64,000 nucleotides of DNA. Source: Cordia subcordata. Lineage: Eukaryota > Streptophyta > Magnoliopsida > Boraginales > Cordiaceae. Where the stretch lies: NCBI GenBank assembly GCA_028554755.1, contig JAPTOF010000015.1:7502001-7566000 (forward strand), in the 5' to 3' direction. Made by a program: the position numbers and the translations under genes. A model generated the notes under the pieces. It saw only the letters and a list, made by a program, of their open reading frames with translations, ran no database searches and was not told the DNA's origin. Positions 9,404 through 21,621 of this stretch are shown here, piece after piece; within the stretch, counting starts at the first letter, position 1, and every line of letters begins with the position of its first letter.

Positions 9404-11203
9404 TGATGCGTCTCTCGAGTGCAAGCTCTAAAACCTCACAAGTGTACGGATTGGTGTAGAAAAGTGTATGCAAGTGCGGGGTCGATTCCACAGGGAGGCT
9501 ATGTTGGGAGATAGATTCTTCGTGTATGTTTTAGAGTGTGCCTAAGGGGAAACCTAAATAATCTATTTTTGGGATTTTGGATTTTTGATGGTCGGGAGCT
9601 CTAACTAAAATGAATTAAATTAAACTATGGGAATGGAAAGTGGGAAACAAGTTAATCTAAAAGAACTAACAAATGGAAAGGGGTTAGGGTGACTTCGACT
9701 TATGAATGGGTGATTCTATACTCAAATGCTATGGGATTAAAGAATGATGGCTTGCTTTCATAATTGCTCTTAACTATGTTGCTGAATTAGCATATTAATT
9801 TGCCCTTAGGACTCAGTGCGAGTTCGTCCCTAGGCGGCACTTCTCAGAGCTACGGCATGGTCCTTATGACTTAGGGCCTTAAGAGTGACCAATTAGCTTC
9901 CTAGGTGATTTAAAATGAGCCTACCCTAGTACCTAAATCATTGGCTGGATTTAAAGCCAAGACCTAGTGTTGCTAAGGTCGACTAAATCTATCTTGAAAG
10001 CTATTGGCTAGGTTTAAAGCCAAAGGAGACTCGGCCTAGGCTAGCCCTTAGTTACTTACCGTCATTCTAAGGTCACTATAACGAGATTTGACTCGATAGC
10101 ACATTCCTACATGTTCTTGGCCAAGGTGTTCGTGAATAAAAGAACCTATTCAACTACCAAACATCGTCATGCTCGGATTACACCATTAGAAGCAATTAAC
10201 AACCAACATATATTTGTTATTGAAGTCATATTCACTACTAGGCATGGAAATATACACAGATGTGAATATAAGCATTACCTATTTCATAGAGTCCATATAT
10301 AAACACATAGACATGATTATAGTATGAATTAGATGTGTTAGTAATAAATAGACTTCAATTTATACACATGTTACTCATTTAGGCATTTAATCAAACACTT
10401 AGACATGAATGAGAAAATAACCATTTGAACAAGAAAATCAAACATGTATATATTCAGCCATTTAATCCCATATCACATGAAGCTTCCCTTTCATCCTAGC
10501 TAATCTTGTACAAAGCTCTTGAGCAAACTTGATTCCAAATGTTTGAAACCCTCTAAATCTTCTTGCTTCAAGGTGATGAAATATGTGAGAGAGTGTGTGA
10601 TGTGGGTGAAGACTAGGGTTAGGTGTGTGTGTGTGTGATGGGTGTGTAAAGATCATTCTTAGAATTCTCAAAAAGATCCCCCTTTTTAGTTTGAAAATCA
10701 GGCTTTTATATCAGCTTTTCACGAACTGCCGGTTGATCGGCTCCTTTTGGCTTGACCGGCTTTTTGGTGGTGCTCTCTGGACTGGCCGGTTGACCTAACC
10801 GATCGACCGGCTCTGGAGCGGTGGTCGTCCGGCTATTTTTAGCACTTCTTTGGAGGGGCCGGTTGACCTAGTCGGTTGACTGGCTCCTTCTCTTAGGTCG
10901 TTCGGCTGACTTCCTTCCTGTATTCTTTGTCTTTTTGGCCTCTGATATTCTCTTTTTGACCCATACATCTCCCATATTCATCACCTATTATCGTTCAATC
11001 TCGATCTTCACCCCAAAGTTCACCTAAATCATTGAAAATAAGCAATTAGTGTAGCAATTTCTCTTAAACTCAATATGTACATTTGCTTACGCTTAAGCCT
11101 ATTCCTATCAAAAGCACTACACTAATGCATCTTTTAGAGCACTGAATACCTCTTAATCATAGGCAAATAACAATGCAAACACACGCAAAAACACAACACG
11201 TCA
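9404..11203 (-). repeat. 3' LTR of element B
   Basis: This LTR is 1800 bp. On the minus strand it starts TGACGTGTTG at 11203 and ends CGCATCA at 9404. It carries two perfect inverted repeats at 9941-9960 and 10004-10023 (TTGGCT...AGCCAA), a cluster of GGTCGACC-like palindromic words at 10725-10910, and a TATA box just downstream of that cluster in its own sense. A (TG)n run lies at 10621-10640. Confidence 0.85.
10703..10710 (-). promoter_or_regulatory. Putative TATA box in element B LTR
   Basis: TATAAAAG on the minus strand is preceded by GCTGA, the same wording as in both LTRs of E. It lies directly downstream of the palindrome cluster, as expected for a U3 promoter. No experimental evidence; position and wording only. 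Confidence 0.55.
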
Positions 11204-13075
11204 AAACCCCCAAACCTTCTCTTTATTTGTCCCCAAGCAAGCCCAAACCGAATTCTATCTCAAAGTTGGTACAAAGGATTGCCTAAGGAATTGACTCGCT
11301 ATCATGGTTAGCCTAAAAAGCATGAAGGGGTCATTCCTATTGTGGAGAGATCCTCAAGTCTCTTCGGATCCTCCCTCAACTCGTAAAGGGCCTCGAACCT
11401 TGTGGCAAGTTCTTGAGTAGCCAAACCACCACAACCCTAGGAATCTAACGCACGCACTCAGGATATTAAGATTTCGTGCCCCTTCAACTAACATGACCCC
11501 CCCAATATGCACAAAGCCTCAAAGACAAGAAGAGAGAGAATATACTTACATAATGGCTTATAAAAAGCCTTATTCACATATCTACATAGAGGATAACTTG
11601 TGCTAAGTTGACATTGTGTCACTTATGCACTTATTCATGAAACTTTTTGGTGCCTTTGGCTTTTTCTCTTTTTCACTTTTTTTTTAATGTATATTTTTGC
11701 ATCTTTTTGCCTTTTTCAAGCTTTTTGGATTTTTCATGCTTTGTATTGTATTCACACAAAAAGAAAAGAAAAAGAAAGGCTTTAGCACATCAAAAAGAAC
11801 CAATCAAGGAAGGACAATTATATCAACAACCCTTTTTCAACACTCTTTCCTACCAAGCTATGGGTTGGCTACAAGGGTCATTCTCAAAGGTCCTCACTCC
11901 CCTCAACTTTGAAAGGCATCCCTTCCAAGACTTAGTTTTCAAACCACTCTATTTATTTCCCCACAATGCATCTCATATTCACCAATCAATTAAATCAATC
12001 ACAAAAGTCAAAACTCCAATCAACCAAGAGACAAATGACTCTATATGCATCAAAATTGGAAAAATTTTCACCATTTTTAAGCACATAATGCAATCTACCC
12101 TAAGCAAGATATATAACAAGAAAACCAAACTCCCGCAATACTCCCCCAAACCTTCTCCTTGTTTGTCCTCACGCAAGCCCAAACCTAATTCTATCTCAAA
12201 GTTGGAACAAAAGATTGCCTAAGGAATTGACTCACTATCATGGTTAGCCTAAAAAGCATGAAGGGGCCATTCCTATTGTGGAGAGATCCTCAAGTCTCTT
12301 CGGATCCTCCCTTAACTCATAAAGGGCCTCGAACCTTGTGGGAAGTTCCTGAGTAGCCAAACCACCACAACCCTAGGATTCTAACGCACGCACTCGGGAT
12401 ATTAACATTTTGTGCCCCTTCAACTAACATGACCTCCCCAACATGCACAAAGCCTCAAAGACAAGAAGAGAAAGAATATACTTACACAATGGCTTATAAA
12501 AAGCCTTATTCACATATCTACATAGAGGATAGCTTGTGCTAAGTTGACATTGTTTCACTTATGCACTTATTCACAAAACTTTTTGGTGCCTTTGGCTTTT
12601 TCTCGTTTTCACTTTTTTTTAATGTATATTTTTGCATCTTTTTGCCTTTTTCAAGTTTTTTGGATTTTTCATGCTTTGTATTGTATTCACACAAAAAGAA
12701 AAGAAAAAGAAAGGCCTTAGCACAACAAAAAGAACCAATCAAGGAAGGGCACTCATATCAACAACCCTTTTTTAACACTCTTTTCTACCAAGCAATGTGG
12801 TGGCTACAACGGTCATTCTCAAAGGTCCTTACTCTATCAACTTTGAAGGGCATCGCCTCTAAGACTTAGTTTTCAAACCACTCTATTCATTTCCTTACAA
12901 TGCATCTCATGTTCACCAATCAATTAAATCAATAACAAAAGCCAAAACTTCAATCAACCAAGAGACAAATGACTCTACATGCATCAAAATTGGAAAAATT
13001 TTCACCATTTTTAAGCATGTAATGCAATCTACCCTAAGCAAGATATATAATAAGAAAACCAAAAGTCCCGCACCC
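11204..13075 (-). repeat. Two tandem 936-bp copies of the 3' module of element B
   Basis: Unit 1 (11204-12139) and unit 2 (12140-13075) align at a constant offset of 936. Each begins with a polypurine tract seen as CCCCCAAACCTTCT on the plus strand, and a third tract lies at 13071-13102. Only the tract next to the LTR (11205-11236) is positioned to prime. E has one such module between two tracts, so B gained one by tandem duplication. The open frames 11647-12222 and 12561-12869 are low-complexity reads of this repeat and are not called as genes. Confidence 0.8.
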
Positions 13076-13520
13076 CCAAACATAAACTTTGCTTGTCCTC
13101 AAGCGAATAGATCAAAACACATAAACAAGCAAATAAGGGTAGTGGGGATAGGGTAAAACATGGGAAGCAGTAGAGAAAGGATAGATACAACCTTTTATTT
13201 TCTTCAAAGCCTTCCATGCCAATGAAAAATCACCATACTACTAACCCTATGACTAACAATTCATAAACACTCACAAAGAAAACAAGATTAGTAGCATTGC
13301 CTATCCATGCTTGTATTGACATGTGTGATAATAAGCAATGGTGTATCTTATGGGACAAAGGATCGGGATTCAACAATTTGGTTTGGGTGCAAGAAAGATA
13401 AAAGAAAGAAAATAAAAAGAAAAGAAAGTGAAACAAATGCAAAACTGCAAAATTGAACCTAGGTTGCCTCCTAGTAGCGCTAACCACCATGACGTCAGCC
13501 GGGCAAACACCAACTCATCT
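13076..13520 (-). other. Element B, region between pol stop and 3' module
   Basis: It is non-coding and matches E near 44602-45030 on the opposite strand. It holds the motif GGTTAGCGCTACTAGGAGGC (minus strand, about 13462-13486), which directly follows pol in all the elements here. Confidence 0.6.
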
Positions 13521-14336
13521 TCAACTTCCATAGATAGGGTCCTGAAGCATTAAAGCCTCCACACAAGCCATGCTCGGATCATATGCATGCTTCAGGCGTT
13601 GCCCATTCACAGTCAACTCTCGGCCATCCTGCAAGTCTTTAATCTTGACTGCTCTGGAAGGATAGGCAACCATCACCTTATATGGACCATCCCATCTTGT
13701 CTTGAGCTTTCCTGGAAAGAGTTTCAATCGTGAGTTAAACAACCAAACTTTAATAATGTGTTTATCATGAATTCTCTTCATCCTATCCTTATAAAGTTTA
13801 GCGTTATCATGCGCCTCGAATCTAAGCTCTTCCAATTCCGCTAGGTCTAGCTTCCTTTTCTTACCTGCTCTTGCCAAGTCAAAATTTAGGGCTTTGATTG
13901 CCCAATAAGCTCTATGCTCTAGTTCTACCGGCAAGTGACAAGCTTTCCCATAACCCAATCTATAGGAAGACATACCAATGGGAGTCTTAAAGGTGGTACG
14001 GTAGGCCTATAAAGCATCATTTAGCCTAATAGACCAATCTCTCCTATCGGGCCTTACCGTTTTCTCTAAGATGTGCTTGATCTCCCTATTGGACACCTCT
14101 ACTTTCCTACTCGTTTGCGGGTGATAAGGAGTTTCCACCTTGTGGGTGAGCGAATATCTTCTCAATAAGGCCTCTAAAATCCTATGGTGAAAATGCAAAC
14201 CCCTGTCACTAATCAAGACCCTAGGGACTCCAAATCTAGAGAAAATGTTCTGCTTAATAAATTTAACCACTACCCTATGGTCATTAGTACGTGTGGGAAT
14301 TGCCTCAATCCATTTGGGCACATAATCAACGGCCAC
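13521..14336 (-). pseudogene. pol: Integrase core and C-terminal domain, element B
   Basis: The frame 14336-14007 carries the second and third catalytic residues: [10 protein letters not shown] (Asp) and [13 protein letters not shown] (Glu), with 35 residues between, as expected for DDE integrases that insert element cDNA. A TAG replaces the tryptophan of the A-L-W-A-Y-R-T-T word between 14007 and 13973. The frame 13973-13521 gives the C-terminal domain and ends D-P-I-Y-G-S. The catalytic triad is present but the gene is broken by stops, including TAA at 14347. Confidence 0.85.
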
Positions 14337-14345
14337 TAAAATGTA

Positions 14346-15167
14346 TTAATACCCAAAGGAATGTAGAAATAGACCCATGAAATCGATAACCCAAACATGA
14401 AACAACTCACATAGAAGAATAGGGGAAAAAGGCATCATGTTTCTCCTAAAGATGGACCCAGATTGTTGACATCTAAAACACTTTTTACTATACTCTTGGG
14501 CATCCCTGAAGAGAGTAGGCCAAAACAGTCCACATTGCAAGACCTTTGCGGTGGTCTTCTTCCCACAAAAATGACCCCCACACCCCTCATCATGACACAT
14601 GCTCAAAACACTCTCAAACTCGTCCTCGGGTACACACCGGCGAATCATTTGATCCGCACAAACTTTAAAAAGATAAGGGTCCTCCAAAAAAAAATGCCTA
14701 ACTTGCGCTAGGAACCTATCTTTTTCTCTCTTCTCCCAATAGGAAGGAAAATGCCTGGTGGCAAGATAATTAACAATGTGAGCAAACCAAGGTGTGTGAT
14801 GAGAGACGGCAAACAATTGCTCATCGGGAAATGAATCATGAAAAGGGGATGGATCAGTAGAAGACTCGCTAACAAGACGGGAATGATGATTCGCAACTAG
14901 ATTTTCTCTACCTTTCTTATCCCAAATTTCGATGTCGAACTCTTGAAGGAAGAGCAACCAACTAATCAAGCAGGGCTTAGATTCTTTCTTAGACAACAAA
15001 TACTTCAATGTCGCATGATCGGTGTAGACAATTACTTTAGACCCTAAGATGTATGACCTAAACTTGTCAAGGGAGAAGACTATTGCTGGAAGCTCTTTTT
15101 CTGTGGTGGTATAGTTCTTTTGGGCTTTATCAAGAGTCTTGCTAGCATAGTACACAACATGGGGCAA
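14346..15167 (-). pseudogene. pol: RNase H and integrase zinc finger, element B distal copy
   Basis: The 273-residue open part holds RNase H words T-E-K-E-L, V-Y-T-D-H and then L-V-A-N-H, where the last conserved Asp is Asn (codon 14889-14891); the second copy in B and the copy in E keep Asp there. An HHCC zinc finger follows, with both histidines (C-H-D-E and G-G-H-F) and C-F-R-C. The first integrase Asp (I-D-F-M-G) is present near the end. A TAA at 14347 ends the frame at the same codon as in element E. RNase H would remove the RNA template; the zinc finger helps integrase bind DNA. Confidence 0.85.
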
Positions 15168-15179
15168 CTTATCCTTCCT

Positions 15180-16574
15180 TTAACCTAAAACAGCTCCTAT
15201 CGCATAATCGGATGCATCACACATAACCTCAAATGGGAGACTATAGTTAGGTGGTTGGATAATTGGGGATGTAGACAATAAGGATTTAAGTCTATTAAAA
15301 GCCCTAACACACTCATCATCAAAGTCAAAAGGGATATCTTGTGCTAGAAGCCTAGACAAGGGACATGCAATATGGCTAAAATCCTTAATGAATCTACGGT
15401 AAAATCCAGCATGTCCTAGAAAAGATCTAACATCCTTGATACACTTAGGAACAGGCAACTTCTCAATCAATTCTACCTTAACTGGGTCAACTTGAATACC
15501 ACTAGATGAAACTATATGACCTAACACTATCCCTCTTTACACCATGAAGTGGGATTTCTCCCAACTCAACACTAGATTTTTCTCCACACATCGGTCTAAG
15601 ACTAAAGAGAGGTGACTCAAGCACTCTTCAAAACCATCACCAAAGACTGAGAAATCATCCATGAATATCTCTAAATGCCTCTCAATCATGTCACTAAGAA
15701 TGACCATCATACATCTCTGGAAAGTCGTTGGGGCATTACAAAGATCAAAGGGCATTCTCTTATAGGTAAAAGTGCCATGGGGACAAGTAAAGTTGGTCTT
15801 CTCCGGGTCCTCAAGAAATATGGGGATCTAATTATAATCCGAATAGCCATCTAGAAAATAATTGTAGCTATGCCTAGCCACTCTATCTAAGATCTAGTCT
15901 AGAAAAGGCAAAGGGAAATGATACTTCCTAGTTTTGGAGTTGAGCTTCCTATAATCAATACAGATTCTCCAACCTGTGGGAGTACGTGTAGGGATAAGCT
16001 CTCCTCTCTCATTTTCCACAACCGTGATCCCGGACTTCTTAGGGACGACTTGAACCGGGCTAGCCCATTCACTATCGGAGATTGGATAAATGATGCCTGT
16101 ATCTAAAAGCTTAATAATCTCTTTCTTAACTACTTCGCTCATGTGTGGGTTTAGCCTCCTTTGCATCTCCCTATAGGGAATGGTTCCATCCTCAAGGTGA
16201 ATATGATGCATGCAAACCGAAGGGTCCATACCTCTTAAATCATCAATTTTCCACTCTATAGCCTTTCTATGCTTCCTAAGAACATCTAAGAGATGCTCCT
16301 TATGCTCGCTAGAAAGATCAGAAGCTATAATGACCGGAAGGGTCTCACTAGGGCTTAAGAATGCATACTTCAAATGATCGGGAAGGGGTTTAATCTCCAA
16401 AGAAGGGCTAAGCTCAATCAAGGGGGACTTAACCTTAACATCATTAATAGGGACGTCACCAGAATCAAGACCAGAAGGATCAACCTCAAGTGACTTATCA
16501 ATCAAAGTGCTCTCAACTAAGGAAGTAGAAGCTACATATTTTCGCTCTAAGGTCTCCAAATCAAAGCTAGACAT
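15180..16574 (-). pseudogene. pol: Reverse transcriptase, element B distal copy
   Basis: Three open pieces (16574-15894, 15755-15537, 15527-15180) give an Athila-type reverse transcriptase. Seen are I-D-Y-R-K-L-N, M-P-F-D-L-C-N-A-P, the catalytic F-M-D-D-F-S (intact) and F-L-G-H-A-G-F-Y-R-R-F-I. The pieces are separated by TAA or TAG codons where E has CAA or CAG: F-M-V-Q, Y-N-Q-I-P, L-D-Q-I and the Q after A-V-L-G. Apart from stops the sequence shows few frameshifts. Confidence 0.85.
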
Positions 16575-17560
16575 CTATTCCTCAAATTTCTTCAATTCTT
16601 CTCCATCAGTCATAGTCCTCTCTAAAAGGTCCTCGAGACACGAATCAATCGCATCCATTCTAAAGCACTCTTTTCCATCATTTCCTTCTCCTATACTAGC
16701 TCAATTTACCACCTCAGCAACCTTCATGGTGGACCTCAAATTCCCAAATTTCATCTCTAATAACCCGGACCTATAATAGATAATAGCATCTGCGGTGGCA
16801 AGTAAGGGGCGACCTAGAAGAATGGGTGGAGAATGTCTAGAGTTATGTCCCAAATCCATATCTAGCACTATGAAGTTAACAGGGTACACAAACTCACCAA
16901 TCTAGACCATAACATCCCCTATCACACCCCTAGGTCTATGCTCAGACCTACCAGCTAGCTAAAGAGTAACATGTGTAGGGGACAACTCACCTAGACCTAG
17001 CTACTGATAAATAGCATAGGGAATGAGATTCACACTAGATCCTAAATTTAACAAGGCATGATCAATCTGGGTCTCACGGATTCTACAAGAAATAGTGAAG
17101 GCTCCGGGGTCACTCATCTTGGACAGGAGGCCCGAAGTACAAATACTACTCACTTTCTCTGTAAGCGTCACCATCTTAGGAATGTTCGATGACCTATGTT
17201 TCCTTGTACAAAGATCCTTAAAGAACTTAGAATACGAGTGGATGGAAAGGATCGCATCTATCAAAGGAAGATTAACCTTTAAGTCCTTAAGATGCTTTAA
17301 AACCTTGAAGAACCTAGAATCCTCATTAAGTGTAGGCCTCTCTAAGGCGGATGGAAAGGGAACTCTCGGCTCAACACCTCTAGACACATGGGAATCATCA
17401 ATGGGCTCCTTTCTCTCCTGATGTAGGCGGGAAGTACTACTCTCTCCATGGTCTCTAATGGGTTTACCTCTCTCAATAGGAACCTCTCTAGAATTTCCCT
17501 CAACAGGGCTACTATCTCGAGACTCAAAAGGACCACTAGGTGCAGGCACTACAAAGTCAC
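16575..17560 (-). pseudogene. pol: Aspartic protease region, element B distal copy
   Basis: The protease would cut the Gag-Pol polyprotein. The active-site word, D-L-G-S-S in E, reads N-L-G-S-S here, so the catalytic Asp is lost. The words L-L-G-R-P-L-L and F-I-V-L-D-M-D are present. TAG codons interrupt the L-Q-L-A and V-M-V-Q words, and TAG replaces the leucine codon of the E-E-L-M-S-S word at the RT junction. Open pieces are 17549-17001 and 16889-16701. Confidence 0.8.
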
Positions 17561-18670
17561 TCTTACCCTATTATCCACCACCCTACTGCTCCTAAGAGTG
17601 GTAACGACTCTAGCCTGGGCTTGAGGGGGATAAGTGGTATCGGTGGAGGAACAGGACTGGACTCTAGGGTTCACCTTTGGCTAAGAAGGTAATTTCTCGG
17701 GGTCTCTAGTGCTCAACTGACTAGCAATCTGTCCTAGCTGTGCCTCAAACCTCGCCATTTCCTACCTATTTTCTACCAATTCCTGTTGTTGGTTCTGAAT
17801 GAACTACATTATCTTCATCATGTCATTACTAGGAGATTGGCTACTAGAGAGAGTATGCAAAGCCTGAGGTTGAGGAGTACTAGTGAGACGGGATTGATTA
17901 ACATGATAGAAACCTGGGGGATATTGAGGACGGGGTCGTTGCTGAGATGGAACCTGAGGATGTGGACTAGACTCTTGCTGACCTTGTGTCCAAGAAAAAT
18001 TTGAATTGTCCCTCCAACCCGGATTGTATGTGTTCGAGTATGGATTATACTCACGAGAATAACTTTGTGTGGCACACATTTGATCTTTTATGAATTCAAG
18101 GAATTGGGATGCTAAAGGGTAAGCTATAGTCTTATGAGATGACTTAGAACACAATGCACAAACCTCAACAACTAAAGAGGCGGAGGAAGAACCTATAGAA
18201 CTAGTCCTATGACCTTGGGATGAAATAGACAAAGAAATGAATTGATCTAGCTTATTTGTCAAAGCCTCAACCTTAGCGGGTAAATCTAAAGAAACTCCAA
18301 CCTCACAAACACTTCTCTTGTTACCTCCCCGATTAGACCTTTCGATTGCAAAATTTTGAAAAGAATTTTCAGCCATCATTTCTATTTTCTAACATGCCTC
18401 ATTTGGTCTCAAAAGATAAAAGCTACCGCCGAAGCTGGCATTGACCATCATTCTATTTTGTTCATTTAAACGTCGAAAGAAGTATTGCATTAGGTGATGA
18501 TTGCCATACCCGTGTTATGGATATTGTCTCACAAGATCCTTGAACCTCTCCCAAGCCTCACGAAAGGATTCTAGGTCATGTTAGGAGAAAGTCATAATGG
18601 AGTTCCTAAGGCCGGCCGTCTTGGCCATGGGATAGAATTTTTGAAAGAACTTAGATTGAAGCTCAGCCAA
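17561..18670 (-). pseudogene. gag: gag C-terminal part, element B
   Basis: The frame 18379-17804 carries the nucleocapsid knuckle C-A-L-C-S-K-S-S-H-K-T-I-A-Y, whose last cysteine has become tyrosine. Next come the R-E-Y-N-P-Y-S-N-T-Y-N-P word and a proline/glutamine-rich tail. Bases 18380-18670 give the middle of the capsid (words for M-T-F-S-Q-H and the R-F-K-D-L segment) with frame damage. At about 18671 the capsid reading stops abruptly and integrase sequence of the second duplication unit begins. Confidence 0.8.
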
Positions 18671-18676
18671 TGTAGT

Positions 18677-19231
18677 CTCAAACTCGTCCTTGGGTACACA
18701 CCGGCGAATCATTTGATCCGCACAAACTTTAAAAAGACAAGGGTCCTTCAAAAAAAAATGCCTAACTTGCGCTAGGAACTTATCTTTTTCTCTCTTCTAC
18801 CAATAGGAAGGAAAATGCCCAGTGGCAAGATAATTAACAATGTGAGCAAACCAAGGTGTGTGATGAGAGACGGCAAACAATTGCTCATCGGGAACTGAAT
18901 CATGAAAAGGGGATGGATCACTAGAAGACTCGCTAACAAGACGGGAATGATGATCCGCAACTAGATTTTCTCTACCCTTCTTATCCCAAATTTCGATGTC
19001 GAACTCTTGAAGGAAGAGCAACCAACTAATCAAGCAGGGCTTAGATTCTTTCTTAGACAACAAATACTTCAATGTCGCATGATCGGTGAAGACAATTACT
19101 TTAGACCTTAAGATGTATGACCTAAACTTGTCAAGGGAGAAGACTATTGCTGGAAGCTCTTTTTCTATGGTGGTATAGTTCTTTTGGGCTTTATCAAGAG
19201 TCTTGCTAGCATAGTACACAACATGGGGCAA
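18677..19231 (-). pseudogene. pol: RNase H, element B proximal copy
   Basis: This is the second copy of the RNase H in B. The first conserved Asp (M-C-D-A-S-D) lies in the preceding frame at 19244-19591. T-E-K-E-L, V-F-T-D-H and L-V-A-D-H are here, so this copy keeps the residue lost in the distal copy. The integrase that should follow is missing: sequence runs into gag at 18671-18676, the duplication join. Confidence 0.8.
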
Positions 19232-19243
19232 CTTATCCTTCCT

Positions 19244-20638
19244 TTAACCTAAAACAGCTCCTATCGCATAATCGGATGCATCACACATAACCTCAAATGG
19301 GAGACTATAGTTAGGTGGTTGGATAATCGGGGATGTAGACAATAAGGATTTAAGTCTATTAAAAGCCCTAACACACTCATCATCAAAGTCAAAAGGGATA
19401 TCTTGTGCTAGAAGCCTAGACAAGGGACATGCAATATGGCTAAAATCCTTAATGAATCTACGGTAAAATCCAGCATGTCCTAGAAAAGATCTAACATCCT
19501 TGACACACTTAGAAATAGGCAACTTCTCAATCAATTCTACCTTAACTGGGTCAACTTGAATACCACTAGATGAAACTATAAGATCCAACACTATCCCTCT
19601 TTACACCATGAAGTGGGATTTCTCCCAACTCAACACTAGATTTTTCTCCACACGTCGGTCTAAGACTAAAGAGAGGTGACTCAAGCACTCTTCAAAACCA
19701 TCACCAAAGATTGAGAAATCATCCATGAATATCTCTAAATGCCTCTCAATCATGTCACTAAAAATGACCATCATACACCTTTGGAAAGTCATTGGGGCAT
19801 TACAAAGATCAAAGGGCATTCTCCTATAGGCAAAAGTGCCATGGGGACAAGTAAAGGTGGTCTTCTCCTGGTCCTCGAGAAATATGGGGATCTAATTATA
19901 ATCCGAATAGCCATCTAGAAAATAATTGTAGCTATGCCTAGCCACTCTATCTAAGATCTAGTCTAGAAAAGGCAAAGGGAAATGATACTTCCTAGTTTTG
20001 GAGTTGAGCTTCCTATAATCAATACAGATTCTCCAACCTGTGGGAGTACGTGTAGGGATAAGCTCTCCTCTCTCATTTTCCACAACCGTGATCCCGGACT
20101 TCTTAGGGACGACTTGAACCGGGCTAGCCCATTCATTATCGGAGATTGGATAAATGATACCTGTATCTAAAAGCTTAATAATCTCTTTCTTAACTACTTC
20201 GCTCATGTATGAGTTTAGCCTCCTTTGCATCTCCCTAAAGGGAATGGCTCTATCCTCAAGGTGAATATGATGCATGCAAACCAAAGGGTCTATACCTCTT
20301 AAATCATCAATTTTCCACCCTATAGCCTTCCTATGCTGCCTAAGAACATCTAAGAGATGCTCTTCATGCTCGCTAGAAAGATCAGAAGCTATAATGACCG
20401 GAAGGGTCTCACTAAGGCTTAGGAATGCATACTTCAAATGATCGGGAAGGGGTTTAAGCTCTAAAGAAGGGCTAAGCTCAATCAATGGGGACTTAACCTT
20501 AACATCATTAATAGGGACGTCACCAGAATCAAGACTAGAAGGATCAACCTCAAGTGACTTATCAATCAAAGTGCTCTCAACTAAGGAAGTAGAAGCTACA
20601 TATTTCTGCTCCAAGGTCTCCAAATCAAAGCTAGACAT
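19244..20638 (-). pseudogene. pol: Reverse transcriptase, element B proximal copy
   Basis: Open pieces 20638-19958, 19819-19601 and 19591-19244 mirror those at 16574-15180. The catalytic F-M-D-D-F-S is intact. The same TAA/TAG codons separate the pieces. Differences from the distal copy are scattered substitutions, one in 60 bases in the stretch I compared by eye. Confidence 0.85.
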
Positions 20639-21617
20639 CTATTCCTCAAATTTCCTCAATTCTTCTCCATCAGTCATAGTCCTCTCTAAAAGGTCCTCGA
20701 CACACGAATCAATCATATCCATTCTAAAGCACTCTTCTCCATCATTTCCTCCTCCTATACTAGTTTTATTCACCGCCTCGGCAACCTTCATGGTGGACCT
20801 CAAATTCCCAAATTTCATCTCTAATAACCCGGACCTATAATGGATAATAGCATCTGCGGTGGCAAGTAAGGGGCGACCAAGAAGAATGGGTGTAGAATGT
20901 CTAGAGTCATGTCCCAAATCCATATCTAACACTATGAAGTTAACGGGGTACACAAACTCACCTACCTAGACCATAACATCCTCTATCACACCCCTAGGTC
21001 TATGCTCAGACCTATCAGCTAGCTAAAGAGTAACATGCGAAGGGAACAACTCACCTAGACCTAGCTGCTGATAAATAGTGTAGGGAATGAGATTCACACT
21101 AGATCCTAAATTTAACAAGGCATGATCAATCTGGGTTTCACGGATTCTACAAGAAATAGTGAAGGCTCCGGGGTCACTCATCTTGGACAGGAGGCCCGAA
21201 GTACAAATGCTACTCACCTTCTCCGTAAGCGTCACCTTCTGAGAAATGTTCGATGACCTACGTTTCCTTGTACAAAGATCCTTAAAGAACTTAGAATATG
21301 AGGGGATGGAAAGGATCGCATCTATCAAAGGAAGATTGACCTTTAAGTCCTTAAGATGCTCTAAAACCTTGAAGAACCTAGAATCCTCATTAGGCGTAGG
21401 CCTCTCTAAGGCGGATGGAAAGGGAACTCTAGGCTCAACACCTCTAGACACATGGGAATCATCAATGGGCTCCTTTCCCTCCCGATGTGGGCGGGAAATA
21501 CTACTCTCTCCATGGTCTCTAATGGGTTTACCTCTCTCAATAGGAACCTCTCTAGAATTTTCCTCAACAGGGCTACTATCTCGAGACTCAAAAGGACCAC
21601 TAGGTGCTGGCACTACA
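20639..21617 (-). pseudogene. pol: Aspartic protease region, element B proximal copy
   Basis: The copy matches 16575-17554, again with N-L-G-S-S at the active site and the same TAG codons. The piece 20953-20639 keeps the F-I-V-L-D-M-D-L-G-H-D word open. At 21617-21622 the reading jumps into gag, because of the 914-base deletion that removed the gag C-terminus and the protease N-terminal side. Confidence 0.8.
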
Positions 21618-21621
21618 ATAC

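Noticed and set aside
11647..12222. 191-residue open frame, plus strand
   Set aside because: It is antisense to element B, lies wholly in the 3' module, is low-complexity (F/K-rich), and its copy 936 bases later is broken. No sign of selection.
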